Part shown: positions 1 through 6,334 of the stretch, one piece after another
Position numbering within the stretch: position 1 is the stretch's first letter
Layout of the letters: each line of letters opens with the position of its first letter
Source of the DNA: JAAYGD01 sp964609995
Lineage (GTDB): Bacteria; Bacillota_I; Bacilli_A; RF39; UBA660
Length of the DNA: 6,655 bases
NCBI GenBank assembly: GCA_964609995.1
Contig: CAZSTI010000030.1
Coordinates: forward strand, 1 to 6,655
Direction of reading: 5' to 3'
Program-made: the position numbers and the translations under genes
The notes under the pieces: generated by a model
What the model saw: only the letters and a program-made list of their open reading frames with translations
Databases searched by the model: none
Told to the model about the DNA's origin: nothing

Positions 1-200
1 GATGAGTTTTTAATAACTCTCCATTCTTCATCATTAATCATAATAATATCTCCAATAAAGTATTCTTTATATGTAATGGGTTCTTTTATTTCTTTTTGTA
101 TATAAATTTCATCTTTGGGTTCTGTATTTCTTTTTATTATAAGATAAATATTTAGTGTAATAAGAAATAACAATAAAATGATTCCTATTAGTTTTTTCAA
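1..200 (-). CDS. Membrane-anchored exported protein, N-terminal part (runs off left edge)
   Basis: Reading the minus strand from a TTG codon at 200-198 gives 66 open codons to the window edge, so only the N-terminus is present. The start is chosen because AGGTGAT (211-205) lies 4 nt upstream and the next residues form a normal export signal: KK, then a hydrophobic helix at about residues 4-22 (LIGIILLLFLITLNIYLII), then KR. There is no obvious signal peptidase site, so it may stay anchored with its C-terminus outside. After a charged linker the protein reads YFIGDIIMINDEEWRVIKNS (about residues 47-66). This resembles the 'GD.V...G.WRVI.' opening of small beta-rich extracellular domains common in uncultured Bacillota, but I cannot name the family. 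It lies downstream of rpmB on the same strand but is separated by a terminator and has its own -10, so it is probably an independent unit. Function unknown. Confidence 0.7.
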   Translation of the reverse strand, partial: MKKLIGIILLLFLITLNIYLIIKRNTEPKDEIYIQKEIKEPITYKEYFIGDIIMINDEEWRVIKNS

Positions 201-217
201 ATTTATCACCTATTATT

Positions 218-226
218 ATTATAACA
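218..226 (-). promoter_or_regulatory. Extended -10 promoter for the left-edge gene
   Basis: The minus strand reads TGTTATAAT (226-218), a perfect extended -10. No good -35 is visible 16-18 nt upstream (about 240-247), which is tolerable for an extended -10. A start site about 7 nt downstream would leave a leader of only about 11 nt, with the ribosome binding site almost at its 5' end. Confidence 0.55.
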
Positions 227-249
227 TAATTATATAATTGAAATTAATA

Positions 250-275
250 TAAAAAAAACACTAACTAGTGTTTAT
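250..275 (-). terminator. Rho-independent terminator of rpmB
   Basis: On the minus strand a 7-bp stem AAACACT/AGTGTTT (273-267 with 262-256) closes a 4-nt AGTT loop and runs straight into eight T residues (258-251, the first three inside the stem). The rpmB stop codon TAA (274-272) overlaps the upstream stem arm. It separates rpmB from the gene on its left. Confidence 0.85.
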
Positions 276-442
276 TTATTTCCTTTTTTAATTTTCTTAG
301 CTTCTCTTGCGCTCATTACTACTTTTTTTCCATCAACTGTTACATTTTGTTTGTTTAAACTTTGTTTTTTTCTAGTAGCGTTTAAAGCATGAGAACGATT
401 GTTACCAAATAAAGGTTTTCTATTTGTACTAGTATTTGCCAT
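272..442 (-). CDS. rpmB: 50S ribosomal protein L28
   Basis: A 56-residue basic protein of the large ribosomal subunit. The family signature is clear: residues 13-24 read GNNRSHALNATR, the conserved GNxxSHAxNxT block of L28, followed by a short beta segment (QNVTVDGKKVVM) and the SAREAKKIKK tail matching the conserved 'vSaralk.lkk' end. It is slightly shorter than the usual 60-78 residues. It has no cysteine, so it is of the zinc-free type. The reading frame stays open upstream to a GTG at 460-458, but the ATG at 442-440 is the real start: it directly follows AGGAGG (452-447), and MANTSTNRK aligns with other L28 N-termini, whereas the extra six residues would be encoded by the ribosome binding site itself. 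It appears monocistronic, with its own promoter and terminator, and is divergent from dnaE. Family assignment is near certain. Confidence 0.93.
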   Translation of the reverse strand: MANTSTNRKPLFGNNRSHALNATRKKQSLNKQNVTVDGKKVVMSAREAKKIKKGNK

Positions 443-446
443 ATTT

Positions 447-452
447 CCTCCT
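447..452 (-). promoter_or_regulatory. Ribosome binding site fixing the rpmB start
   Basis: The minus strand has AGGAGG followed by AAAT and the ATG at 442-440. This places translation initiation at that ATG rather than at the in-frame GTG at 460-458, which lies 5' of the ribosome binding site and next to the predicted transcription start (about 461). Confidence 0.85.
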
Positions 453-467
453 AAAATCACTTAATAA

Positions 468-496
468 ATGTTATCATAATATTGAAGTTTAGTCAA
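468..496 (-). promoter_or_regulatory. rpmB promoter (divergent)
   Basis: The minus strand carries a -35 TTGACT (496-491), a 17-nt spacer ending in TGA (476-474), and a -10 TAACAT (473-468), giving an extended -10 of the form TGnTAACAT. The predicted start near 461 gives a leader of about 19 nt. Its -35 abuts the dnaE -35 on the opposite strand. Confidence 0.7.
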
Positions 497-525
497 TTGA
501 AATAAAAAAAAATATAGTGTAAAAT
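497..525 (+). promoter_or_regulatory. dnaE promoter
   Basis: TTGAAA (497-502), a 17-nt spacer, then TAAAAT (520-525), with TG immediately before the -10. The predicted start near 532 gives a leader of about 14 nt ahead of the AAGGTGAT ribosome binding site (535-542) and the ATG at 546. The -35 boxes of this and the rpmB promoter meet at 496/497 within the palindrome TCAATTGA (493-500). Confidence 0.7.
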
Positions 526-545
526 TAATAAGAGAAGGTGATAGT

Positions 546-3419
546 ATGAATTATATTCCTTTATATATAAAAACTAGTTATTCAATGTTATCTTCTTTAT
601 GTGATATTAAAAAACTTGTTATAAAAGCTAAAGAACTAAATATTACTGCTTTATCAATTACCGATAATAATATGTATGGTACTTTAGAGTTTTATAAAGA
701 ATGTAAAAAAAATAATATTAAACCTATAATTGGAATAGAATTAATAATTAATGAAAAAATATTATTGTTATATGCTAAAAATTATAAAGGATATCAAAAT
801 TTAACTAATTTAACTTATATTAATCAAGATAGAAAATTAAACATTGAAGATTTAAAAAAGTATTGTTTAAATCTAGTATGTATAGTATTAGATGTTGATT
901 TGTATAAAGAGTTAACAAGTATTTATGTAAGTTTATATTTAGGATATAATGAAGATTATATAGAAAAGAGCTTAGTAACTAATAATTTAGTATATATAAA
1001 TAAAGTTCTTTCTATAAATAAAGAAGATATTAATTACTTAAGGTATCTTTATTTAATAAAAGAAGGAAAAAAAATAGATAGTATTAATGATTACAAAATT
1101 GAAGATAATTGTTATTTGGGATATCATATTAAAAGTGATTTTAAACTAGAAAATGAAATAGTTGATATGTGCAACATTGATTTTAAATATAATCATGATT
1201 TATTTCCTGTTTTTTCAAAAGATGTTAATTCAAAAGAATATTTGTTGGAATTAAGTAAAAAAGGATTAATAAAAAGATTTGGTTCTAAGGTTAAAAAGAG
1301 CTATTATGATAGAGTATTATATGAATTAGATATTATTGATAAAATGAAGTTTAGTGATTGCTTTTTAGTGGTATATGATTATGTTAAGTATGCTAGAAAT
1401 AATAATATATTAATTGGACCAGGTAGGGGAAGTGCAGCTTGTTCTTTGGTTTCTTATTGTTTGGGTATTACTGAAGTTGATCCTCTTAAATATGATTTGT
1501 TATTTGAAAGATTTTTAAATATTGAAAGAATTAGTATGCCTGATATTGATATTGATTTTGAATCTAGTAAAAGGGATAAAGTAATTAATTATGTAATAAA
1601 TAAGTATTCTAATTTTAAGGCATTGCCCATCATTACTTTTTCTTCATTATCTGGAAGACAAGTAATAAGAGATGTAGCTAAAATATTGGATATAGATACA
1701 AAAAAAATAGACAGAATCTGTAAAATAATCGGAACAACTTCATTAATTGAAGCATATAATAAAAATGATGAATTAAAAAAATATATTGAAAGTAATAATT
1801 TAGAGAATTTAATCAATGTTAGTTTAAAATTGGATGGGTTAAAGCGACAAATATCACTTCATGCAGCGGGTATAATTATCTCCAATTTAAATTTATATGA
1901 TTATATACCTTTTGAAAAATATAATGATATTTATATTAGTGGTTTTTCTATGGAACATTTGGAAGAATTGGGAATATTAAAAATGGATTTATTAGGATTA
2001 AAAGATTTATCATTAATTGAAAAGATATTAACTAAAGTAAATATTAATTATAGTAATATTCCTCTTGATGATAATAAAACTTATGAATTATTTAGAAATG
2101 GTTATACTGATGGTATATTTCAATTTGAATCTGATGGAATGAAAAATTTTTTAAAAAAATTAAAACCCGATTCTTTTGATGATATTATTGCGGCAGTTGC
2201 ATTATTTAGACCTGGACCCTCATCAAATATTGATGAATATATTAAAAGGAAACATAAGAAAGAAAAAATAGAATATATTCATGAAGATTTAAAAGAAATA
2301 TTAGCTCCTACTTATGGAATAATAATATATCAAGAACAAATAATGAAGATATTAAATAAGATTGCAAATTATACTTTGGGAGAAGCAGATGTTTTAAGAA
2401 GGGCTATAAGTAAAAAGAAAAAAGAAATAATAATTGATGAAGAAGAAAAATTTATTAATAAATCTATTGAGAATGGATATACAAAAGAATTGGCAAAAGA
2501 AATATATAAATTTATACTTAAATTTGCTAATTATGGATTTAATAAAGCTCATTCAGTAGGATACTCTATACTTGCATATAGAATGGCTTATATAAAAGCA
2601 AACTATCCAAAAGAATTTATGATTGAATTACTAACTAATGCAATAGGCCAAGAAAGCAAAACAAAGAAATATATTGAAGAATGTAAAAAAATGAATATTA
2701 ATATATTAAAGCCTAATATTAATGAAAGTATGTTGGAATATGTAATTGATGAAGATGGAATTAGATATTCTTTGTCTGCCATAAAAAATATTGGATCTTT
2801 AGTGTCAAAAGAAATAATAAATGAAAGAAATAACGGAGTGTACAAAGATATTTTTGATTTTGTTTCCAGAACATATAAGTTTATAAATAATAATATTTTA
2901 GAAAGTTTAATTGATTCTAATTCGTTAGATTTATTTGGATATAATCATAAAACATTGATTAATAATATAGATAATTTGTTTACATTTGGTGAATTAAATA
3001 GTGGTTTAGGTATTTCAAAAGTTGAAAAGCCATTAATTGATAAAACGGAAGAATATTCAAAAGAAGAATTATCAAAAAGAGAAATTAATGTATTTGGTTT
3101 TTATTTATCAAATCATCCTGTTATTAGTTATAAATTAAATTATGATAACATAATAAATTCTATTGATATTAGTAGTTATTTTAATAAGGAAATTAATTTG
3201 ATTTTGATGGTAGATAATATTAAAGAAATAAATACTAAAAATAATAAAACTATGGCTTTTGTTAAAGGAAGCGATGAGTTTGGTAGTATAGATTTGGTAT
3301 TATTTCCAAAAGTATACAATAATAATATAGAAATTGGAAACATATTGTTAATTAGGGGTAATGTTGAAAAAAATATATCTAGATATCAAATAATTGTATC
3401 TAATTTGAAAAAAATATAA
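546..3419 (+). CDS. dnaE: DNA polymerase III alpha subunit, DnaE type
   Basis: A family C replicative DNA polymerase of 957 residues, cytoplasmic, acting at the replication fork. Domains in order: N-terminal PHP domain (about 1-210); palm with GPGRGS (291-296), ERF and MPDIDIDF; fingers; helix-hairpin-helix region (about 735-800); C-terminal OB fold (about 880-957) with the TKxxKTMAFVKGSDEFG pattern. The catalytic aspartates are D333 and D335 (PDIDIDF) and D481 (KMDLLGL), equivalent to E. coli D401, D403 and D555. Also conserved are RPGP, IYQEQIM and YGFNKAHSVGYSILAY. The PHP domain is degenerate: the first strand reads IPLYIKTSYS where family members have xHLxxHSxYS, so both metal-binding histidines are lost, and about 70 residues are missing before the palm relative to E. 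coli. The protein ends at the OB fold, without the long tau-binding tail of E. coli DnaE (1160 aa). IDNLF (808-812) is only a weak candidate clamp-binding motif. There is no tryptophan in the whole protein. In Bacilli DnaE usually works with PolC; whether polC exists here cannot be seen. No terminator follows, so transcripts may read into the next gene. Confidence 0.96.
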   Translation: MNYIPLYIKTSYSMLSSLCDIKKLVIKAKELNITALSITDNNMYGTLEFYKECKKNNIKPIIGIELIINEKILLLYAKNYKGYQNLTNLTYINQDRKLNIEDLKKYCLNLVCIVLDVDLYKELTSIYVSLYLGYNEDYIEKSLVTNNLVYINKVLSINKEDINYLRYLYLIKEGKKIDSINDYKIEDNCYLGYHIKSDFKLENEIVDMCNIDFKYNHDLFPVFSKDVNSKEYLLELSKKGLIKRFGSKVKKSYYDRVLYELDIIDKMKFSDCFLVVYDYVKYARNNNILIGPGRGSAACSLVSYCLGITEVDPLKYDLLFERFLNIERISMPDIDIDFESSKRDKVINYVINKYSNFKALPIITFSSLSGRQVIRDVAKILDIDTKKIDRICKIIGTTSLIEAYNKNDELKKYIESNNLENLINVSLKLDGLKRQISLHAAGIIISNLNLYDYIPFEKYNDIYISGFSMEHLEELGILKMDLLGLKDLSLIEKILTKVNINYSNIPLDDNKTYELFRNGYTDGIFQFESDGMKNFLKKLKPDSFDDIIAAVALFRPGPSSNIDEYIKRKHKKEKIEYIHEDLKEILAPTYGIIIYQEQIMKILNKIANYTLGEADVLRRAISKKKKEIIIDEEEKFINKSIENGYTKELAKEIYKFILKFANYGFNKAHSVGYSILAYRMAYIKANYPKEFMIELLTNAIGQESKTKKYIEECKKMNINILKPNINESMLEYVIDEDGIRYSLSAIKNIGSLVSKEIINERNNGVYKDIFDFVSRTYKFINNNILESLIDSNSLDLFGYNHKTLINNIDNLFTFGELNSGLGISKVEKPLIDKTEEYSKEELSKREINVFGFYLSNHPVISYKLNYDNIINSIDISSYFNKEINLILMVDNIKEINTKNNKTMAFVKGSDEFGSIDLVLFPKVYNNNIEIGNILLIRGNVEKNISRYQIIVSNLKKI

Positions 3420-3433
3420 AATAATGTTATAAT
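3405..3433 (+). promoter_or_regulatory. Promoter of the LysM-G5-M23 gene, overlapping the dnaE 3' end
   Basis: TTGAAA (3405-3410), a 17-nt spacer containing TGT at its end (3425-3427), and a perfect TATAAT (3428-3433), so both -35 and extended -10 are present. The -35 lies inside the last dnaE codons and the spacer spans the dnaE stop. The predicted start near 3440 leaves about 17 nt before the ATG. Confidence 0.8.
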
Positions 3434-3456
3434 TTCAAAATACATGAGAGGTTATT

Positions 3457-4971
3457 ATGAATAAAAAACAAAAAATTATGAGCGCAATATTAACTATAGT
3501 TTTTTCTTTGTTTGCGTTAATTCCTTCATTCGAAAAAAATATATCTGCTAAAGAATATCCGAAGAAATTATATAATGTTTATTTGGATGGAAATCATATA
3601 GGAACAATTAATTCGAAAGATAGGTTATACAAATATATTGATGATGATCAAATTGATTTAAAAGAAAAATATGACATAGAGGATGTATATTTGCCTGAAA
3701 ATCTTTATATAGAAGAATATATAGGGTTTGAATCAAATATAGTTGACGAAAGAAAATTATATGAAACAATAAAAGATATTAAGCCTTTTACTGTTAAAGG
3801 TTGTATTATTAGCATAAAAAAACCGAAAGAAGATGGTTCTTTTGATACAATAAAAATCAATGTATTAAGAGAAGAGGATTATAAAAAAGCCTTAGAAAAT
3901 ACGATTAAAACGTTTATAAATGAAAATGAATACAATGTTTTTTTTGATGGAAATACATACACGAATTTTGAGTTGGGAGGAACTATAGAAGATATATATA
4001 TAAATGATGAAGCATTAGGAAATGTTACTATTAAAAGAGATACACTAATTCCTTCTGATGAATATATATTTTCTGACGAAAAAAAAATAACTCATTATTT
4101 ATTGTTTGGTACTTTAGAGGAACAAGAAAAATATGTAATAAAAAAAGGTGAAACTATAGAACAAGTAGCAATTGATCACAAATTAGGAACCAAAGAGTTT
4201 TTAATTATTAATCCCGAATTTAATAGTGAATCAAATCTTCTTTATGAAGGTCAAGAAGTAAACGTAGGACAAATTGCAACGGTAGTTGATGTTGTTAAAG
4301 AAGAACAATTAGTAGAAGAATTTGTTACTAAATTTAAAACTGAAATAAAGTATGATTCGTCTAAACCATATAGCTATTATAATGTAACTCAAGAGGGAGA
4401 AAATGGTTTAGAAAGGGTAACTAAAAGAATCCAATATAAAAATGGAATAGTTAATAATGCTAAAATAACTAATTCTGAAGTTATTAAACCAGCAGTTAAT
4501 AGAATTGAAGTAAGGGGAGCAAGAATTTCCGGAGATCCAATTATTATCGCAGATGCAGGAAATTGGGAGTGGCCAACAAAAACACCATATATGATTTATA
4601 GTGATTATGGATATAGATATATATTTGGAGCAAGGGATTTCCACGATGGAATAGATATTATTACTTTTCCTACAATGGGTTCTCCAGTATATGCTGCAAA
4701 TGATGGTAATGTTGTTGGGGCGGCTGGAGGAGGATATAATGACAGTAGGGGTGCTTATATTTTAATCAACCATAATAATGGTTTTTATACAGCTTATTAT
4801 CACTTATCGAAAGTATCTGTTACTATTGGTCAAGCAGTAACAAAAGGTGAGGAAATAGGAAAAATTGGAAATACTGGAAGATCCACTGGGCCTCATTTAC
4901 ATTTTGGAGTTGGAAAAGGTGGACCACCAAATTCTAGTAATTCTATTAATCCAATATTGTTATATAGATAA
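3457..4971 (+). CDS. Secreted LysM-G5-M23 peptidoglycan endopeptidase
   Basis: A 504-residue cell wall hydrolase. The N-terminus has lysines and then a hydrophobic segment (about 7-25), giving either a signal peptide possibly cut after ISA (residue 31) or an uncleaved anchor. Residues about 35-220 form an exported region without a family name I can assign; it begins YNVYLDGNHIGTI and contains an FTVKG segment. A LysM-like carbohydrate-binding module follows (about 226-272: YVIKKGETIEQVA, then INPEF and LLYEGQEVNV). Next is a G5 domain (about 276-355, ending in VNRIEVRGA). The C-terminus is an M23 (LytM/lysostaphin-like) zinc metallopeptidase (about 370-502). Expected zinc ligands H396 and D400 (HDGID) and H482 (HLHF) are present, as are catalytic histidines H449 (YYHLS) and H480, so it should be active on peptide cross-links. 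The ATG follows AGAGGT (3447-3452). It has its own promoter and a terminator, but no terminator separates it from dnaE. M23 assignment is firm; the exact bond cleaved and the role of the N-terminal region are unknown. Confidence 0.93.
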   Translation: MNKKQKIMSAILTIVFSLFALIPSFEKNISAKEYPKKLYNVYLDGNHIGTINSKDRLYKYIDDDQIDLKEKYDIEDVYLPENLYIEEYIGFESNIVDERKLYETIKDIKPFTVKGCIISIKKPKEDGSFDTIKINVLREEDYKKALENTIKTFINENEYNVFFDGNTYTNFELGGTIEDIYINDEALGNVTIKRDTLIPSDEYIFSDEKKITHYLLFGTLEEQEKYVIKKGETIEQVAIDHKLGTKEFLIINPEFNSESNLLYEGQEVNVGQIATVVDVVKEEQLVEEFVTKFKTEIKYDSSKPYSYYNVTQEGENGLERVTKRIQYKNGIVNNAKITNSEVIKPAVNRIEVRGARISGDPIIIADAGNWEWPTKTPYMIYSDYGYRYIFGARDFHDGIDIITFPTMGSPVYAANDGNVVGAAGGGYNDSRGAYILINHNNGFYTAYYHLSKVSVTIGQAVTKGEEIGKIGNTGRSTGPHLHFGVGKGGPPNSSNSINPILLYR

Positions 4972-4975
4972 AAAT

Positions 4976-5000
4976 AAAAGAGTGTAAACTCTTTTTTTTA
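4976..5000 (+). terminator. Rho-independent terminator after the LysM-G5-M23 gene
   Basis: An 8-bp stem AAAAGAGT/ACTCTTTT (4976-4983 with 4988-4995) closes a GTAA loop (a GNRA-type tetraloop in RNA) and is followed by an eight-T run (4992-4999). It starts 4 nt after the stop codon. Confidence 0.9.
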
Positions 5001-5005
5001 TATTT

Positions 5006-5034
5006 TTGAAATAAAAAAATAATAATGTTATAAT
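5006..5034 (+). promoter_or_regulatory. Promoter of the PcsB-like M23 gene
   Basis: TTGAAA (5006-5011), a 17-nt spacer ending TGT (5026-5028), and TATAAT (5029-5034). This is the same architecture as the promoter at 3405-3433, including an identical 14-mer AATAATGTTATAAT (5021-5034 and 3420-3433). The predicted start near 5041 gives a leader of about 13 nt, largely the AGGAGG ribosome binding site (5044-5049). Confidence 0.82.
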
Positions 5035-5053
5035 ATTATTATTAGGAGGAACT

Positions 5054-6250
5054 ATGAAAAAAATAATAGGAATGTTTTTAGTATTTGTTACTATGTTTTC
5101 TTTTGTGGGTACTGCTAAAGCCGAGACAATTAGAAATTTAAAAAAGAAATTAGATATATTATTAGAAGACGCAAAAGATAAAAAAGATACTATTAAACAA
5201 ACTGAAACGGAAATTAATCAAACAAAAGGAACTATTAATAAAATATATAGTGATATGGAATTTATTTCAAATGAGTTAATTAGGATTGAAAAAGAAATAA
5301 ATGATCTCAATGGAGAAATTGAAGAAAAAGATGAACAAATAAAAGAATTGATTAAATCTTATCAAACTACAACTGAAGGTTCCTTTTATATTGAATATAT
5401 ATTTGGTGCTGAGACAATTGAAGATTTTATATATAGATTTTCTATTACAGAACAAATAGCGGAATATAATGATGATTTAATCGTGCAAATGGAAGATAAG
5501 ATTGAACAAAATATTAAAAAGAATGAAGAGATGAATAAAAAGACTATAGAACTAGAGAATCAACAAGGTAAGTTGAAAGTGCAATTAAATTCATTGGGTA
5601 GAGAAAAAGAAGAACTTCAAGAACAAGAACAATCTTTAGAAGATGAGATAAAAAGTGCTAAAGATGTAATATCTATGTATGAAAGAGCTGGATGTGGATT
5701 AGATGAAGATTTAAATGTATGTGCAAATAGGTTGTTACCTCCTGATACAAGGTTTTATAGACCATTAACAAGTGGTTATGTTACAAGTAATTTTGGAAAC
5801 AGATATCACCCGATAGATAAAATTTATAAATTCCATAGTGGAATAGATATGTCATATAAAACTGGAGTTAATACAAAAGTATTATCTGTAGCAAATGGTG
5901 TAGTAGCCAAAATATATTATGCTATTTGTGGTGGTAATCAAGTCTATATACACCATAATATTAATGGTAAAAAATATACATCAGCATATTTACATTTATC
6001 AGTAGTAAATGTTGTAGAAGGTCAATTTGTATCAAAAGATACAGTAATAGGTATGATGGGTGGAGCAAATAAAAAATTAGATATATGTTCTACTGGTGCT
6101 CACTTACATTTATCTATAGCATATGGATTGAGATATAAAGATTATTGGACTTATAATGATTATAAAGCAAGACTAATTAATCCAAAACAAGTAATTAATT
6201 TTCCTAATAATAATTATAGTTTATGGAGTGATAGAGTAACAAGATATTAA
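5054..6250 (+). CDS. Secreted coiled-coil M23 peptidoglycan hydrolase, PcsB/EnvC-like
   Basis: A 398-residue exported hydrolase. It has a classical signal peptide with predicted cleavage at AKA|ET (23/24). Residues about 25-105 and 145-207 are long charged helices typical of coiled coils. Between them, S110-R128 (SFYIEYIFGAETIEDFIYR) matches the 'YL..LL.A.S..D.l.R' segment of the PcsB/EnvC N-terminal domain. In those families the coiled coil docks on the FtsEX complex and autoinhibits the enzyme, which suggests but does not prove a role in septal wall splitting. The M23 domain (about 229-372) keeps zinc ligands H261 and D265 (HSGID) and H352 (HLHL), with H314 (YLHLS) and H350 as catalytic histidines. 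Four cysteines lie in the exported part: C214 and C223 in the linker, C292 and C345 (ICSTGAHLHL) in the catalytic domain, spaced as if for two disulfides. The start is supported by AGGAGG (5044-5049). It is a separate transcription unit between two terminators, just ahead of mraZ. No ftsE or ftsX is visible in the window. Confidence 0.92.
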   Translation: MKKIIGMFLVFVTMFSFVGTAKAETIRNLKKKLDILLEDAKDKKDTIKQTETEINQTKGTINKIYSDMEFISNELIRIEKEINDLNGEIEEKDEQIKELIKSYQTTTEGSFYIEYIFGAETIEDFIYRFSITEQIAEYNDDLIVQMEDKIEQNIKKNEEMNKKTIELENQQGKLKVQLNSLGREKEELQEQEQSLEDEIKSAKDVISMYERAGCGLDEDLNVCANRLLPPDTRFYRPLTSGYVTSNFGNRYHPIDKIYKFHSGIDMSYKTGVNTKVLSVANGVVAKIYYAICGGNQVYIHHNINGKKYTSAYLHLSVVNVVEGQFVSKDTVIGMMGGANKKLDICSTGAHLHLSIAYGLRYKDYWTYNDYKARLINPKQVINFPNNNYSLWSDRVTRY

Positions 6251-6297
6251 GTATACGTTAGTTTACGATTTAAAAATTTTAATATAATAATAATAAT

Positions 6298-6324
6298 AAA
6301 AACTATTTACAAGATAGTTTTTTT
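6298..6324 (+). terminator. Rho-independent terminator after the PcsB-like gene
   Basis: A 9-bp stem AAAAACTAT/ATAGTTTTT (6298-6306 with 6314-6322) with a TTACAAG loop is followed by a T run (6318-6324). It insulates mraZ from the hydrolase gene. The stretch between the stop codon and the hairpin (6251-6297) holds only AT-rich sequence, including five TAA units (6285-6299). Confidence 0.88.
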
Positions 6325-6334
6325 GTTGTACTAT
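6306..6334 (+). promoter_or_regulatory. Candidate mraZ promoter
   Basis: TTTACA (6306-6311), a 17-nt spacer, then TACTAT (6329-6334) with TG just before it. The -35 lies in the loop and stem edge of the upstream terminator. The predicted start near 6341 falls inside the GTGG repeat array, so bound MraZ would block initiation. The -10 matches consensus at only 4 of 6 positions, so the exact site is uncertain. Confidence 0.5.

Noticed and set aside
443..460. N-terminal extension of rpmB from a GTG at 460-458
   Set aside because: The extension would encode the AGGAGG site itself and begin at about the predicted transcription start. L28 homologs begin at the ATG at 442-440.
1589..1816. Minus-strand open frame inside dnaE
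   Set aside because: It lies wholly within strongly conserved polymerase sequence, has no ribosome binding site or recognisable product, and has the hydrophobic composition typical of an antisense shadow of AT-rich coding DNA.
2603..2845. Minus-strand open frame inside dnaE (hydrophobic, 80 codons)
   Set aside because: It is antisense to the conserved DnaE fingers/HhH region, and nothing supports expression. Its apparent membrane segments come from reverse-reading of Lys/Asn/Ile-rich codons.
2967..2981. IDNLF (residues 808-812 of DnaE) as the sliding-clamp binding motif
   Set aside because: It fits only the hydrophobic half of the Qxx[LM]F consensus and lacks the glutamine, so it is too weak to report as a site.
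4408..4644. Minus-strand open frame inside the LysM-G5-M23 gene
   Set aside because: It is antisense to the G5/M23 coding region, with cysteine- and serine-rich low-complexity content and no initiation signals.
6271..6281. AAAATTTT palindrome as a hairpin or operator
   Set aside because: It has no loop, is composed only of A and T, and is expected by chance here. The true terminator follows at 6298-6324.
6285..6299. Five TAA units as a possible phase-variable microsatellite
   Set aside because: Short, AT-only repeats are expected at this base composition. They lie upstream of a terminator and outside any promoter spacer or reading frame, so variation would have no clear effect.
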